A DNA stretch of 64,000 bases from Anadara kagoshimensis (taxonomy: Eukaryota; Mollusca; Bivalvia; Arcoida; Arcidae), in contig CM037874.1 in the NCBI GenBank assembly GCA_021292105.1, forward strand, positions 23,681,534 through 23,745,533, given 5' to 3'. The notes under the pieces were generated by a model. That model saw only the letters and a list, made by a program, of their open reading frames with translations, was not told the DNA's origin and made no database searches. Shown here one piece after another: positions 10,531 to 23,733 of the stretch (the first letter of the stretch is position 1; each line of letters begins with the position of its first letter). The translations under genes and the position numbers were made by a program.

Positions 10531-11983
10531 TATTTGATCTACATTAATAAAACAAATAGGTACAACATTTAGCTAATTGTGTCAGTTAGATGTATTGGGT
10601 CGTTCTATATTTAACTGGATGGTGCTATTACACTTGTGTTTTCATTGAATATATATACTTTCAATACAACATTGTTTATACCCTGAGGAATGGTCTGTTA
10701 TTGATTTTTGCAACTGACTGTTATTTTATCTCATAATTTGAAACATGTAGAAACATTGTGGTAATATTGACAGTCTTAAGGGTTTTTTCATCCTAAACCT
10801 GAAGTACGGCAAAATGTATATTTTATCATGGCCGACAGGTTCTAGTTATTTATAATGCCGAATCAAAAGAAATGAATCTCATGAATGCATTTGACACTAC
10901 ATTGATACTGTATTAAGGATCCATTGTCTAAAAATAACATTAAGTTTTGTTTAACGTAAAGAGGCAACATTATAACTTATGTAGGATATGTTGAATCTGG
11001 AACAACATTCCATGTCATTTAAATAGTTCAGAGAAAGGTTTCGTCTGTGCTTGATATTCTATCGTATTTTTCTTTTCTTATTGTAAAACGTAAACTCGTG
11101 AAAACATGCAATTATAATGTGCATTAAATATTAAAACTTGATTTACACAACTATTTTAAAAATACGTGCTTAAAATAAAGTCTGAAATAAACCAGTTTTC
11201 TTTTTTTAAATTATTATACCCCAGACTAAAGTAGTATGTATAAGAGTAACCTTTTTTGTCTGCCTGTCTGTCTGTGTCGGCTCCGTAACCTTTTCATCTA
11301 ATGGCCTACGTACATGAAGCGATGTAGCGCGTTTGGCCATTTTGGCGTGTTGGTGAAAGGTTTAATTATCAAACCTTATAATTAGTTGCAGTTGGGTCAT
11401 TTAGCTCTAAAGTTTTAAGAGACAACCCTAGTCTACGTTTTTCGATATTAAACCGCATACCGTAACATAAGCCCCTTTTAAATATCTAAAGCCATTTACA
11501 GAAGATGTATGACGCTAATTGCTAAATATATTATGCCACTTCAGCAACAGATATGAATTTTATGTTGTCACCTTGTTAATCTGCTACATCAGCCTCACCA
11601 GTAACAATTCATTTATATAAAGGTATTATAAGAATAACTCTATAACGTCAAGCTCTAACAACTTGATTCGTTTAAACTAAGCACTATATCATCTAAATTA
11701 ACTTACTATATTTCCATGAAAACTATAAAATCGACCTTTTATTTTTTTACCTAGTTATAAGTAAATAAATATTAATCCTGACTGAATACCAAAACACTTT
11801 CCATCCTCCGTACCACCAAATATTTGTGACAACCACACTTGCAATGACCACAATAGGATCTGTCTGAGCACGATTAAAACCTAAGTAGGAAACAAGCTTT
11901 AGTCCACTCGGCTATCAATGTTTCTTACTTATTGGAAAGTTCTAGAATGTCATTTCCAATTACAAGTAGTATAATTCAAGGTA
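10531..11983. other. Intergenic, no gene seen
   Basis: AT-rich sequence without coding signal. A repeat-like stretch with TGTCTGCCTGTCTGTCTG lies near 11256. Confidence 0.5.
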
Positions 11984-12162
11984 CAGTCAAACCTGTTTAT
12001 AAACGCCTTACAAGGGAACCAGTTAAAGTGACCTTTATGGTCATTTGGTCCTGATATAGAGGTTAAAATAACACGAATAAAGAGCAATTGGTATTGTATT
12101 TTACTGGCGTTTAAAAGCAGGTGGTTCTTATATACAGATGGTTTTTAAGGCAGATTTGGCTT
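11984..12162. mobile_element. Pogo/Tigger-type MITE, copy 2
   Basis: Same family as 10353-10530, more diverged; starts CAGTCAAACCTGTTTATAAA after TA. The right end is decayed. Confidence 0.65.
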
Positions 12163-13139
12163 GAAATTTAAATCATAGTTTGAGGAATTGAATATATGTC
12201 CATCTTATTAGAGGTAGAGTTAACCTAGCGTTGTGCATAAATTCAATGTCACACCTAGTTAATCAAAAACAAACATACTAATCCATGTCCGTTAAATGAC
12301 GACATAATGTTTTCTATCAACATGGAAATATTCCAAACTTGGAAATACCGTATTTCCGTATATCCTGAATTACTTAAAAGAGTAAAACTTTAGATGCATA
12401 ATAAAGAACCAAAACTTATCACAGTTAATTATTATTAATACAAAATTGCCAGACAAAAAGTGCTACCTGACTAAAATCTTGCCACGATTTAGTAAAGCCT
12501 GTTTTACTTATGGTACATGTAGGGTTATGTGCAATTGCAATCGTGTTTCTGTAATGTTTATTTCTTGCTAGTTGGGCTCCATTGCTAAGATCAGTTGTGG
12601 CTGGCAGCTTGTTCAATTCAGTGGTCGGCTCTTGATTCCAGTTATAGTACGGATTAAAAGAATCATCAAATCAAAGTCGTTGGAGGAGACAGTGGCTGTA
12701 AATAAGAAAGATGTACCAACTCTGTTAAATAAGTATTTAGAATGCTCTTCAATAAAGTCAATTTGTAGGAATGGTCTTACCGTGACACGGATTATCTTTC
12801 AGATGTCTATAGGTGTTGATTGCTGGGTTAAAGAACAGTCACTGCCTATTTGTAAGTCTTGGTCAGACGCACATGACTCGAACCCATACCTCCCAAATAC
12901 GGAGGAAGCGTCGTTTTAACAAATAATTGTTGATAGTGAATGTTAATATAAGAAAACATATTTACATGTGAAATAATAATCTTGGTTTAATAATGTTTTT
13001 AGTTTCTCTATCGGATTCACCCCTTTTTATCACTACATCATTGATTTTATATGTTACCTTTCGCTTAATACATTTGCTTCCATTGGTTTTTATTTAATAT
13101 ATTCTTCTGTTGAAGTATTTGTAATTTTGTCTTGTCTTT
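12163..13139. other. Intergenic; weak tRNA-like relic near 12850-12920
   Basis: The open frame 12572-12919 (+) has no recognisable domain and is not called. Its 3' end overlaps, on the - strand, a tRNA-like half with stem CCTCC/GGAGG and GGGTTCGAGTC, probably a SINE or tRNA relic. Confidence 0.35.
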
Positions 13140-14040
13140 GTTGAGTACTTGAGTCAGGCTACTTGGAGGAATGTGACTATCAAACATGCGTCTAACTGCT
13201 CTAGGTGCTATTTGCAATAGTAACGAAGTCAATCTCAAGAACAAACTTTCCTCTTAATTCATTCTGAATCCTTCACTAGGTGCATTAGAACATGAGGGAG
13301 CTTTTGTCGATGGTGACGAAACCATAGATGCATTTGACATTACTGTTGGAGTTATCCATGGTTAACTAGAAGATCCCGCTGCTGTATTTATTACAGTGTT
13401 TGGAACACTAGAGGGTGTTACAATTGTTGCTGGTACAGTACTTGTCACATGAGTTGTTCCAGGTACTGCTGTTGAAGAACTTGTTATTGTACTTGTTAAA
13501 CAAGGGGTTGATCAAGTAGTTGCTGATGTTGAATTACACCAGTATTCGATGCACTAGTGGTTTTCATAGTTCCTACTAGCATAGAAGTTACTAATGCCCC
13601 AGATAAACTCGGAGTTGTTGCTGTTGTAGTTACTTGGTATTTTTGCCAATGAGGTTGTTGTAGCCATGGCTATATGGAAGTTTAAATCTCTACTGATGTA
13701 CACGTGCTTGTTGTAGTCATTGCTATATGGAAGTTGAAATCTCTACTGGTGTAGACGTGCTTGTTGTCATTGCTATTTGGAAGTTTGAATCTCTACTGGT
13801 GTAGACGTGCTTGTTGCACCCGTTGCTATATGGAAGTTTAAATCTCTACTGGTGTAGACGTGCTTGTTGTACCCGTTGCTATACGAAAGTTTAAATATCT
13901 ACTGGTGTAGACGTGCCTTGCGACGTAGTAATTCCGGTTTGGAAACTAAATCAGCAGAAAATTGTCCTGTAATTGTCAATATTAGCAGTTCAAAGTTGTC
14001 TGTAAATATATCTGCTGATGCCGACATTACTGCAATATAA
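13140..14040 (-). pseudogene. Decayed Thr/Ser-rich (mucin-like) coding relic
   Basis: On the - strand, a possible acceptor (CTTATATTGCAG, ending 14030) leads into ISADIF-type sequence with LTITGQFSADLVSK. About five units of 50-53 bp follow at 13656-13915, whose frame reads TSTSTPVEISTSI, and then TSTITSSSTAVPGTT and VTSTVPATIVTPSSVPNT. Each tandem unit carries a stop and is about one base short of 54, so the frame is broken repeatedly, and more stops occur near 13250. I infer an exon of a mucin-like or adhesion gene that died. No parent gene is recognised. Confidence 0.5.
13656..13915. repeat. Tandem repeat, about 53 bp x 5
   Basis: Unit contains TATGGAAGTTTAAATCTCTA then CTGGTGTAGACGTGCTTGTTG. 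Spacings between units are 50 to 53 bp. It lies inside the Thr/Ser-rich relic. Confidence 0.85.
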
Positions 14041-14147
14041 GGTCTGCTCCAGTATTCATGGTTGTTTGTCGTTATATAAAAAAAGTCTCTCTACATTTGT
14101 GAAATATTTTCCTGTAATATAACATAAATTGGCGATACATATTATAC

Positions 14148-14735
14148 TGTCAAACAAACTGTCCGTTTGACCTTTCATTTGGAATATCAATATACAGCAA
14201 ACAACATTGACCTTTTAATACGAATGTTCATATAGTAACGCCAATATATAGGTAGGATTCGTAGTTGATACATACACAACACTGGTGTTTACTCTTAAAA
14301 TAATAATAGTGTTTCCCACTATCTACGGTAAAATCTGTCTATAAAGGCCACCCAAGGGGACCAGTAAAAGTGGCCTTTATTGGCAGGTGGCCGTTATATA
14401 CAAGTTCAAATATTATGAATAAAGAAAGGTTGGGATATAATTCTACTGGCCTTTATAAGCAGATGGTCCTTATATAGAGGTGGCCTTTAAGGCAGGTTGG
14501 ACTGTATTGTAAATATTTAACTTGAAGAAATTTCAAGCGAGCAGATCACCGTTGTTTGCCAATACTATTGCCGAACCAATACATCAGTAAATTTAGGATT
14601 CGCATTTAATATACAAACAATTCATGTTACCTATGATGTACACGACAACCGCCTGTGACCCCTATAAATAATGTACTGGTCCATGATAAATATTCAAAAT
14701 TTAGATCAAACGGTCAGGTTAATTTTGTTTACACT
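14148..14735. mobile_element. Family A element, probably nested copies
   Basis: Left ends at 14148 (CTGTCCGTTTGACCTTTCAT) and 14195 (CAGCAAACAACATTGACC), and a right end at 14700-14735 (AGATCAAACGGTCAGGTTAA). A pogo-type MITE sits within it at 14336-14504. Confidence 0.55.
14336..14504. mobile_element. Pogo/Tigger-type MITE, copy 3
   Basis: About 169 bp with the same layout as copy 1 (CTGTCTATAAAGGCCACCCA ... GGCCTTTAAGGCAGGTTGG). Confidence 0.7.
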
Positions 14736-14989
14736 TACATATAAGGAGCATTGTTTCATTATATAAATACAAATTGAAAATATTCTAAAACAATCTAAAA
14801 ACATATACATATACTTTCATATGACTTCCAATCGTTAAAGCTAAGGGAGATGCATTTGATGTTGATTTATAACGTTAACATCAAAATTACCCTTAATAAG
14901 TCTATAACACGATGTGTTTATCACACCAAAGGGGTTTTCTAATGATGTATTGTTAAATTTAAAGTTTATATTTTATAGATATAGGACTC

Positions 14990-15575
14990 CAAATACAGAT
15001 ATATAGATGACGTTGTATCTCTTAATAATTATAAATTTGGAGATTATATGAATGTTATCTATTCTAGTGAGTTTGAATAAACGATTGATTCTTAATTTCT
15101 TATTCATATTTAGACTTTTACGTCAGTTATGACACCCATGAAATGTTATATATGACAAACGTAAAAACTTAAATTTTTCTGTGGTCAACTTTCCTTTTCT
15201 ATGCAGCAATATAACTACTTCTTGCTATAGTAGAGACGTTCCACTGCGGGGACTGCATACAATTTTTTTGCATACAATATTGCAAGCCTAAGCTTAAAAG
15301 GGATCTAAAAATAAGGTCGTCATCACAACATTGTGTGATGTCTCTGTGTCTAGGATTAGCCTTGATATATTTACCGTCCAATGGTTCCATGTTCCTTTCA
15401 CTCTCAATTTTATTTACATTCGTGACAGGTGTAGGTAGCTTAAAACGAGACTTTTACCCTTCCAGAGCATCCGGGCTCGCTTCCTCATGGAAGTTTATAT
15501 GCTCATCTAATTTGTCAGTTTTTACTGATTGTGAATTGAACATGGATTGATATGTTTGTTTTTGACTGTTAATGC
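14990..15575 (+). repeat. Dispersed repeat B, near-complete copy
   Basis: Follows the order of 37385-38145: TATAGATGACGTTGTATCTC, CTTTCCTTTTCTATGCAGCA, GATGTCTCTGTGTCTAGGAT, CCTTTCACTCTCAATTTTAT, and the CTTACCCTTCCAGAGCATCC core variant. Confidence 0.75.
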
Positions 15576-18500
15576 AGTCATTGATCATAATTATTAGCAA
15601 AAACGACGTTATCGTCATTGCAGTTTGAGCATAACCAAATTTTATTGATAATTTTGTTGATACATTGACGTTCTTGTGTTTTGCCTCCGGTTTATATCCA
15701 ATGTAAACGATATAGGTCAGACAGGCACTGAACTGTCAGATGTTGAGAAAACACGACCGTATCTCTGTATGAGAATGGAGGAAAACATGAGATGTCTGGA
15801 TATGTGGACGACAATTTTACAATTTTATTCAACTTTATGAGGAAACCCAATCCACAGAAAACAAACCAAGAAGTAGACACCCCTCTTCCATGAGTGTGAA
15901 GGATGAAGGGAGATATTTGCGGCTGGAAAAAATCAATCGTTAAAAAATACATTGAAATCATTAATAATAATTTATGCCCGTTATTCAACGTGATTTCCCT
16001 GTCAATATAAGTTATACAGGGTTTTGGCAGGCTACACGGCCACATTAATATTTGACTGAGTACATGGGGCTGTGTAACCTGCCAAATCCCTGTTTAACAT
16101 TTTTGTCACCCTTCAAAGCGGTACTTGTTTGATCTTTTTAACTTCCATTTCGTATTTTGTGTGACTTGCGTTCGTTAACGCCATGTTTGATTACCGTAAC
16201 TAGACGTCCTCGATGTATGAGTTACTTCCCTTTTACTGCTAAACGTCGCGTGCGTTCATGTACCCCGACATATTGTTTTAACATAGTTCAATGTACCCCG
16301 GCAAGTTAGTCAATCGTTATGCGAGAAATTTCTTTGAAATGTGATAATAGCTACATAATAACAATGCCCCTGTACATTGGACCAAGGTTATAAATTAATT
16401 TATTTGGAAAAATCAAATTAACTGCATGGAATGACCTTCCAGAGTCCGGATATGAATACTATTGAGGAAGTCTGTAAGAAACTCAAACAAATTTTACAAT
16501 TAACAAGTTGATAACATAACTAGAGATTGTAACTGGGATACCAGTTACGTATGATTCCCCACCATCCATAAATAATTTATGGCATATATCTGGTGAAAAG
16601 ACCCTAGCAGGGTTAGCGCTGGGTTGGAAAAGTCTGTCGCCAAGCAAATCGCCAGTTGTGAAATTTTGTTGCCAGTTTCATTACTGTGTCGCCAATAAGG
16701 ATACTTTTTTGACACATACAACATTTGACGTAATACACTAGTCGAGTCGGGTACCTGCATGTGCAGGTAGTCTTACATCAAAGTTACGGCCTTTCATATA
16801 TGAATTACAAGATTGAATAAAACAATATGTTGTTGTTTAGTTATTAATCAACAGGTAAATTTTGTGATTTTCGCGCCACATGCGTTTTTAATGTTGTGTA
16901 TATATTGCCTTGATGAACGGTTACATTCTAAAGGCAGTTGTGTTTGAAGTACATTTGTAAAGCGCCGACCTGGTAAACTAAAAAAATCATACCTTGATTA
17001 CTTTTTTAGACTTCTTTGAAAGTTAAAGTAGATTTAAATTAAAGTTTTCGGTTGAGAAAAATCGTACATTGGAAGGCCTTCTCGGCATAGGAAGTGACGT
17101 TTTTAATGAATTTCATTGAATAAGAAAACTCGTAGAACCCCTCTTAGGCCTCTGATACGGCCTCGCCGCGTGTTACAATGAATGAACACGTATGAGAGGG
17201 TTTGCGCTGGGCATCGCCAACGTCGCCAATTGCGATTTTTTTTCTTTAACTGGCGACAAAAAAACGGCGCTTTGCGATTTTTCTGGCCACAAGTTTTCAA
17301 AGTTCACCGGTATCTTGGTCACCAGTAATTAACAGGTGATAACACATTGAAGCCAGCGACGGATCGGCGAGTGTCACTGAATAAACACATTAATTAACGA
17401 CTGGTCTTAAAGAATGAGTTAATTAAGATCGTTGTCTTAGGTGTGAATGTAAGACCTTCTAATTATGGGCAGGTAGATCCAGGTAATATAGGAGCGTGTC
17501 GACATTGCATGAAGATATACCCAGGTGCCCTCCCGATGTCGTCAGACAGTATAAACACCGATGGACTCGGAATTATTGTAAAATCCAAAATAAAATATAA
17601 TAAAAGTTACCCTTTGTGATGTTTATTTAATATTTTTTTAAAAAGTTTATTGATTAATAATCGTGATTCAATGCGCAATACACATCGTATTTTAATTTCG
17701 CGACTTATATATCGGTTATTCCTATATGTTTGAGGTTCATGATCATAACGATATATCTACTCAGTCAAAATATATGAATTTTTGTAACCCTAGTTAAGAA
17801 TATTTCGTTCGGTCAAGAATATTCCTCATTTTTCATATATATATATTATTTTCACTGAAAGTTTTACAACTTACGAGTGTATATACAATATAGTACAATA
17901 TTTTGGCAATGTTCATGGAAATGGTACATTAAATTGAAATGTTTACAAAAAAATAATTATCCTATAATATACAAAATGGTAGTTATAAAAACTTAATTTT
18001 ATTTACAATTTTTGCCTTAATTTTACGAGTATGATTTCGGGAAAAATAAATATTGGTGCCTCATAGATCGTGATCACGACTAAGGGAACAAAATAGTTTT
18101 TCAAAAAATGTTCTAAATTTCATTTCAAATTTTAATATAATTCTCATCTTATGCATCACCATAGCGTCAATTTTCCAATATATTTCAACACACTATATAA
18201 AGTCCGGTTAAAGGAAAAAACGACATACCGGTCATTAGGAAAGTGTCAGTCAGTAAAAGGAGAAATTTTATTGGTGTTAACTTAAAAAGTGGGCAGTCTT
18301 CTACTTCCACAGTCAATGATTAACAGAATACCCCGAAGCCATTTCGATACGCTTAACCTTCTTCGATCTATCAAGGCAAATTGTATACACCATTCAGCTC
18401 ATTGTGTAAGGTTTTAATAACAGGCGTGTGACGTGACAAGCTGTGGTTGTAAAAATCGCGAAGTTTTTGATGGTCACTAATCGGATTAACTCATAGGTGA

Positions 18501-19103
18501 AAGCATTTGCTTGGTATGATTAAAGTGTCGTAACCAGCTTATGTCCATTCAGAATTAGTTTCCCCGGGTATTTAACTACGTATTCAATTAAGCAATTTAC
18601 ACCCACCCACCCACCTTCAAGATAACGAAAATGAACATGTCTTGATTATCTACACAGACAACAGATTATTGGTACCAAATTTCATCTAAATCCATCAAGC
18701 CGTTCCCGAGATATGCTTCAGCATAAAAATAATAATAATAATAATAATAAGGAAAAGAAGAAACAGAACGAAAACAATATAATTCCCCACCTTTGGTGGT
18801 GGGGAATCATAACTAGTGTGGCTCTACTTGAAACATCAATCAAAATGCATAGACAAATATTTCTCTTGAATACATACAAGACCTTTATCAGAGCATCCGG
18901 AGATTATCTGCAGTTATCAGAGCTAGAGGATGCATTATAAAATAATAAGGAAAGATTTTTATTTATTTCTAGTTTTGTAAATCCGATTGGAAAACTAAAA
19001 ATTAAAAAAAAATGAAATTCATGTCTGCCATTTTGATTTTGCCAATGCTTATAACCAATGACTGAACATAAACATTGCTTATTTGTTCATTTATACGAAA
19101 TTA

Positions 19104-19165
<62 letters not shown>

Positions 19166-19780
19166 TCCTGTTTCATTATCATCACTTAACATGCTTCACA
19201 AAGATGTTTTCTAAACGTAAATTAAGCAATTTCTTTTGGAACTACAATTTTTGGCAAAACTAAATCATATTATAATGCCTCATTAGAAAAAAACAACACG
19301 ATCTGTAATTTGATTGGATCGGGGTGGAGAAAACATCGTGTATCCCTCTGAAAACATCATATCCCACCCCTTCGGAACACACCGTGGCGTCACAATGATA
19401 TGGCGTCATCGATGGAGAATCGGTCACGACGTTTTAGCGTTTGCCTCCGATGAATTCTGATAGGAGACAAAACAATGAATCGGAGAAGGACTGCTGTTTT
19501 CATGCTGTCTTTTTCTGTCTTTCTGTCTTTTTATTACCATGGTTATCTTTCGGTATAATAAACAATTTATTGCCCGTGAAAGTTGCACTCACGGGCAATT
19601 CTTTAAAATGACCCTTTAATGTCTAAATATCTTTATTAATTAAAAAATTTAATAAGATTTCAATTTTGCTATACATGTATTTACGTGTGAATGACTGTGT
19701 TTCGGGGCCTTGGTTAGATTGGTCATGTTTTGTTAGATGTTTGAAATATTGTCTACTTTCCTGGAACAAAGCGTGATTGA
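15576..19780. other. Long intergenic stretch, transposon relics only
   Basis: No intact gene. 16425-16499 (+) reads SPDMNTIEEVCKKLKQ, a Tc1-type transposase tail relic. The - strand near 16570-16700 and 17190-17290 shares a TCGCCA-rich motif of unknown origin. Microsatellites lie at about 18724-18751 (AAT) and 19099-19163 (TA then TG). A short hairpin GCCCGTGAAAG...ACTCACGGGC lies near 19572-19600. Confidence 0.5.
16425..16499 (+). pseudogene. Tc1-like transposase C-terminal relic
   Basis: Translation SPDMNTIEEVCKKLKQ resembles the SPDxNPIExxW block of Tc1/mariner transposases. A frame break occurs just upstream (WNDLP in another frame) and the rest of the element is not recognisable. Confidence 0.5.
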
Positions 19781-20045
19781 CAAGAGCAAAATGTTATCGA
19801 TGTCTCTGTGTCCAGGATTGCCCTGGATATATTTGACGTCTCATAGTTCCATGTTCCTTTCACACAATTTTGATAACACGTGGCGGGTGAAGCTAGCTAA
19901 ACAGGAGGTGCTTACCTTTCCGGAGCACCCGGCCTCACTTCCCTGATGGAAGTTCACGTGTCTAACCTAACTTGTCAGTTCCAAAGTTTTTACTTTGCTT
20001 CTGGATTGTGATTCGGACATGGATTAGTATGTTTGTTTTTGATTG
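19780..20045 (+). repeat. Dispersed repeat B, 3' half
   Basis: Well-preserved 3' half, from GATGTCTCTGTGTCCAGGAT through GTGGCGGGTGAAGCTAGCTA, CCGGAGCACCCGGCCTCACT and GGATTGTGATTCGGACATGG. Confidence 0.85.
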
Positions 20046-21605
20046 ATATTTTCTTAAACAACTTTTTTCCTTTTGTTTAATATTGTATAATCGGGTGCAG
20101 GTAAAAAATGGAAAATACTGATATATGATATTAATTTATGATGTCAATAAGAAAAACGATATACAAATATAATATCAAAATACCTTTTTAACTTGTATTT
20201 TGCACTATAATTTGTGATCCCTGTATAACACTGTACAGTTGAAGCGGACAAGTCAGTCAATGTTGTTCATTTGTTAGTCACATAAACGCGCGCGAGAAAA
20301 TGGTCGTTTTTATATGGTTGTGTCAATTGGAATCCACGTATTCACCACCACACAGATTGTGTATTTTCAAAAGTGGTATGGCGAATTTGTAAGATTTTAT
20401 TCTGAAATAAACCGTCTTGGTTTTAAAAAAATATCTTAATACTAAAATAAAAAAGTAATAGTGTCATGTTTGACTTTTCATATTTTAGCTCAAATAAAGG
20501 ACAATGTTATTGGTAATTTTCTTTGAAAGGCTACCTTTGTTTTTATATTCCTAAAATGACAAGAACCAGAGAGTTTTCTCCCTCCTTTGATCATTTTTGT
20601 CAAATTTTGCTCCTCAGAGGTCGTTACTGGTGTTTTGAAAATATTTTAATAGCATTTTTTATTTGAATTCAAAATGCCATCTGTAAAAGATTTTTTTTTA
20701 AAAAATAGACCTCTCCTGAGAACATTGTCATGAAACTTCAAATTGGGCACTTAACATATATTTGATGTTATACAATAAAAAGTATTTAAAAAAGAAAAAT
20801 GAATAACACAGATGTAAAGATTTGTTCAATACACTGTTCTTCAATTTACTAGATAAAACCCATTATGATTCATATACACGGTATATCATCATCAGGTTTT
20901 AAAAAATACATCATTTCCTTCATATAACAGTTTAAGCAGGGGCCAATGTACAAAGACGCCTATCATTGAAACACCATTACTCCTATAACGAAAATTTGAC
21001 ACCACAAAAATAAATCAATTTTCTATGTTTAGTTATATAAGAGACTTATTATAATTAACACAAATATAGGTAATAATAAAATTTATGAAAAAATAAATCA
21101 CTACATCTGCTAAATAATCACAAAATGTAAATAAAACTTACAGTTTTGCTCATAATTCCTTATGCGATGACAGTAAAAATGAAGTTTTGTTTTACCTCAA
21201 TCGTGTGAATTTACCTTTAAGTTGTTAATCCAAACATTAGTCGGATTAAAGAAATATAGATGCCATTCTGAATTAGTACCAGTGTTTTGTTCCAAGTTGG
21301 ATTCTAATATGAAAATTAAGCAACTCAACAATTGGATAATTCTATGTGATGTCCGCTTAGATTTTAATTCCGGGTTGATAAGATTTGAGGTATGTGCGAA
21401 AATGATGTAACACAGTTGTCTCTTTTTGACTGGTATGTATTACATTTTTTAAATATGGCTCTGGTCCCAGTTCCACACAATCGTTTCTCAACTAAGACTT
21501 TTCTTTAACTTAATTAGGCATAATTGAAATTTTAAATCAATCCCAAAAATCATTGAATTTTATATATTTGAAATGTATCTACTTTTTTAATAAAAAAAAC
21601 CCTCC
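20046..21605. other. Intergenic, no gene seen
   Basis: AT-rich. A fragment of family A (AGCGGACAAGTCAGTCAATG) lies at about 20240-20262. Confidence 0.5.
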
Positions 21606-21606
21606 T

Positions 21607-21649
<43 letters not shown>

Positions 21650-22805
21650 TAAAACCTCTCTAAACCGGACAAGCTCCGGACCATAGAATTTGTCCGGTTT
21701 AGGGAGGTGTCCGGTTTAGGGAGGTTTTGAAATTCTTAACCTGGATTATCTCCCCTTAACTAAATAACTCTAGATAGAACCGGATATGGGATTATGTCAT
21801 TTCTCTCCATATAAAGCACTGTTAATCATTATCTTATGTCTTATGTGTTAAACAATACAATTTATGTGCTAATTAATTAATTAATCTGAATAACTTAAAA
21901 GTTAAAAAATCAATGAAAACAGATATGTCTATGATGGAACGGATTTGAAACCTCCTATTTTAAGACTAATAGTTCTTGTGAAACCTTGTTTAGCTGGAAG
22001 TTTTGATGTTTCTAATGATGATCTTTTTACTTCTCTTATAACAATTAAACTTGAAATGGACTTTTAATGTGATACATGTCAGAGAAGCCATAATCATCAA
22101 CACTGTACATCTTAATGTTATGTAAACATATCATTATAAGATATTCTGTAGGTAAAAACACTATTTGGTTTTAAATCACTAATTTACTTTCTTACGTTTC
22201 TAATTAGGATACTTAGGTTAGGGCAATCAACACTATCATCATTAATCCCTGACAGGACAACAATAGTGTTGACACTTTATCAGTCACAAGGTGTTACTAA
22301 TTAACAGAAAACTTAAGCAACTCCATCGAAGTGCTTGGTGGTAATTATCTTAGGTTGTAGTGTTAATTAATAAATCAATAAACAAATTGATTAAGAAAAA
22401 TCACAAAAAGAAAGAATAGAAGAAATTATAAAAATGAAAAATATTTTAAAAAATTAAATACATAAGTAATAGAGTTAAATACCAAATATTTTAAATAAGA
22501 ATAAAAAAGATTAAAAAATACTTATATTTTTATGTAATTGAATTTTTTTATAAATCTGTTTAAAACTTATCTATTTAAAAAAGGGGAAAACGAGTAATTA
22601 AAGAAAAAAATCAAAATGTTGTCCGGTTTAGAGAGGTTCAATTTAAAGGATATAAGCAACTTGGGACTGAAAAGTTTGTCCGGTGTCCAGAATAGAGAGT
22701 GTCCGGTTTAGAGAGGTTTTTGTTAAATGAAATAAAGAAGGACAAATTCGGGACCAAATATTTTGTCCGGAATAGAGAGTTGTCCGGTTTAGGGAGGTTA
22801 TATAA
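21606..22805. mobile_element. Pogo-like non-autonomous element with sub-repeated ends
   Basis: After a (TA)n tract the left end reads CAGTAAAACCTCTCTAAACC at 21647, followed by inverted and direct copies of GTCCGGTTTAGGGAGG. The right side has GTCCGGTTTAGAGAGG at about 22620 and 22700 and GTCCGGTTTAGGGAGG at about 22782. About 1.15 kb, very AT-rich inside, no transposase frame. The right boundary is uncertain (22720 or 22800). Confidence 0.7.
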
Positions 22806-22939
22806 GCAATAAAATAAAATTCCAGTACTAACAGGCACTTGAAGATAGCTTAAAGGCCATCTTTAAGTAGCTTAAATATGGCTTATAGACATATCTAAGT
22901 TATCTTTCAGTCGTCTCTTAGCTAGTTTAAAGATATTTC

Positions 22940-23070
22940 GTTTTTTGGAGGTGCCTACCCTTTCGGAACATCAGACTTCTCTTCCCTTATGGTGGTTAAC
23001 GTGTTTCACCTAACTTATAAAAGTTTTATTTTACTTTAGATTTTAAGCATTATTTATGTTCATTTTGCCT
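22940..23070 (+). repeat. Dispersed repeat B fragment
   Basis: GCCTACCCTTTCGGAACATC, then CTCTTCCCTTATGGTGG, is a diverged repeat B core. Confidence 0.6.
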
Positions 23071-23733
23071 TCTTCAAATAAAAACAAGAAGACGATCAGC
23101 CATGGAAAAACAAATATTATACGCATGCCTTCTCCGTTTTATTGATGTTCTTGCTTACTTACCTTGTGAAATTATGTCATGTGACGTGAACAATTGCAGT
23201 TACGTAATTATAATTCATAAAAACATTCATCTGAATACAAATAAATGTACGTACTTCAATCTGAAAAAATGCATTCCCAGTTTTCCCAGTGTTTATTTCA
23301 ATACTTTTTATTTAAGTCATGTTGGAAAATAAATAATCATCGTCGAATAATACACGTTTCGCTGTTCAAATATTGCAAATATTTCACCCAGTGTCTTCGC
23401 CACCTTGTGACATATTCTTTCGCATGAGTACTCCGACCGGTATAGTATTAAACCACGAGATAGACGTTGATTATTTCTTTGATAACGAATTACGATCTTA
23501 ATAATATATATATTGTATTCTGTAAAGCGTTGTGGTGTATATCTATTTATCTTTGTGCAACTTTAAAAATAGTAATGGGATATCTATGAATTTTTTGTAT
23601 ATTTAAATATTTGAATAATTTAACGTAAACAAACCAGGAACCAGGAAGTGATCACGAAACCCTTGTGAACAATGTATTAGAGTAGTCAATTTGAAAATAT
23701 CAGACAATTAGGACACAGTGACAAAGGTTCGAC

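Noticed and set aside
12572-12919. 115-codon + frame
   Set aside because: No recognisable motif; its end overlaps a tRNA-like relic on the other strand.
9540-13915. CRISPR-like regular repeats
   Set aside because: The tandem units here are contiguous without unique spacers, and the genome is plainly eukaryotic.
15692-16045. 117-codon - frame
   Set aside because: No domain or splice context; composition looks like translated intergenic DNA.
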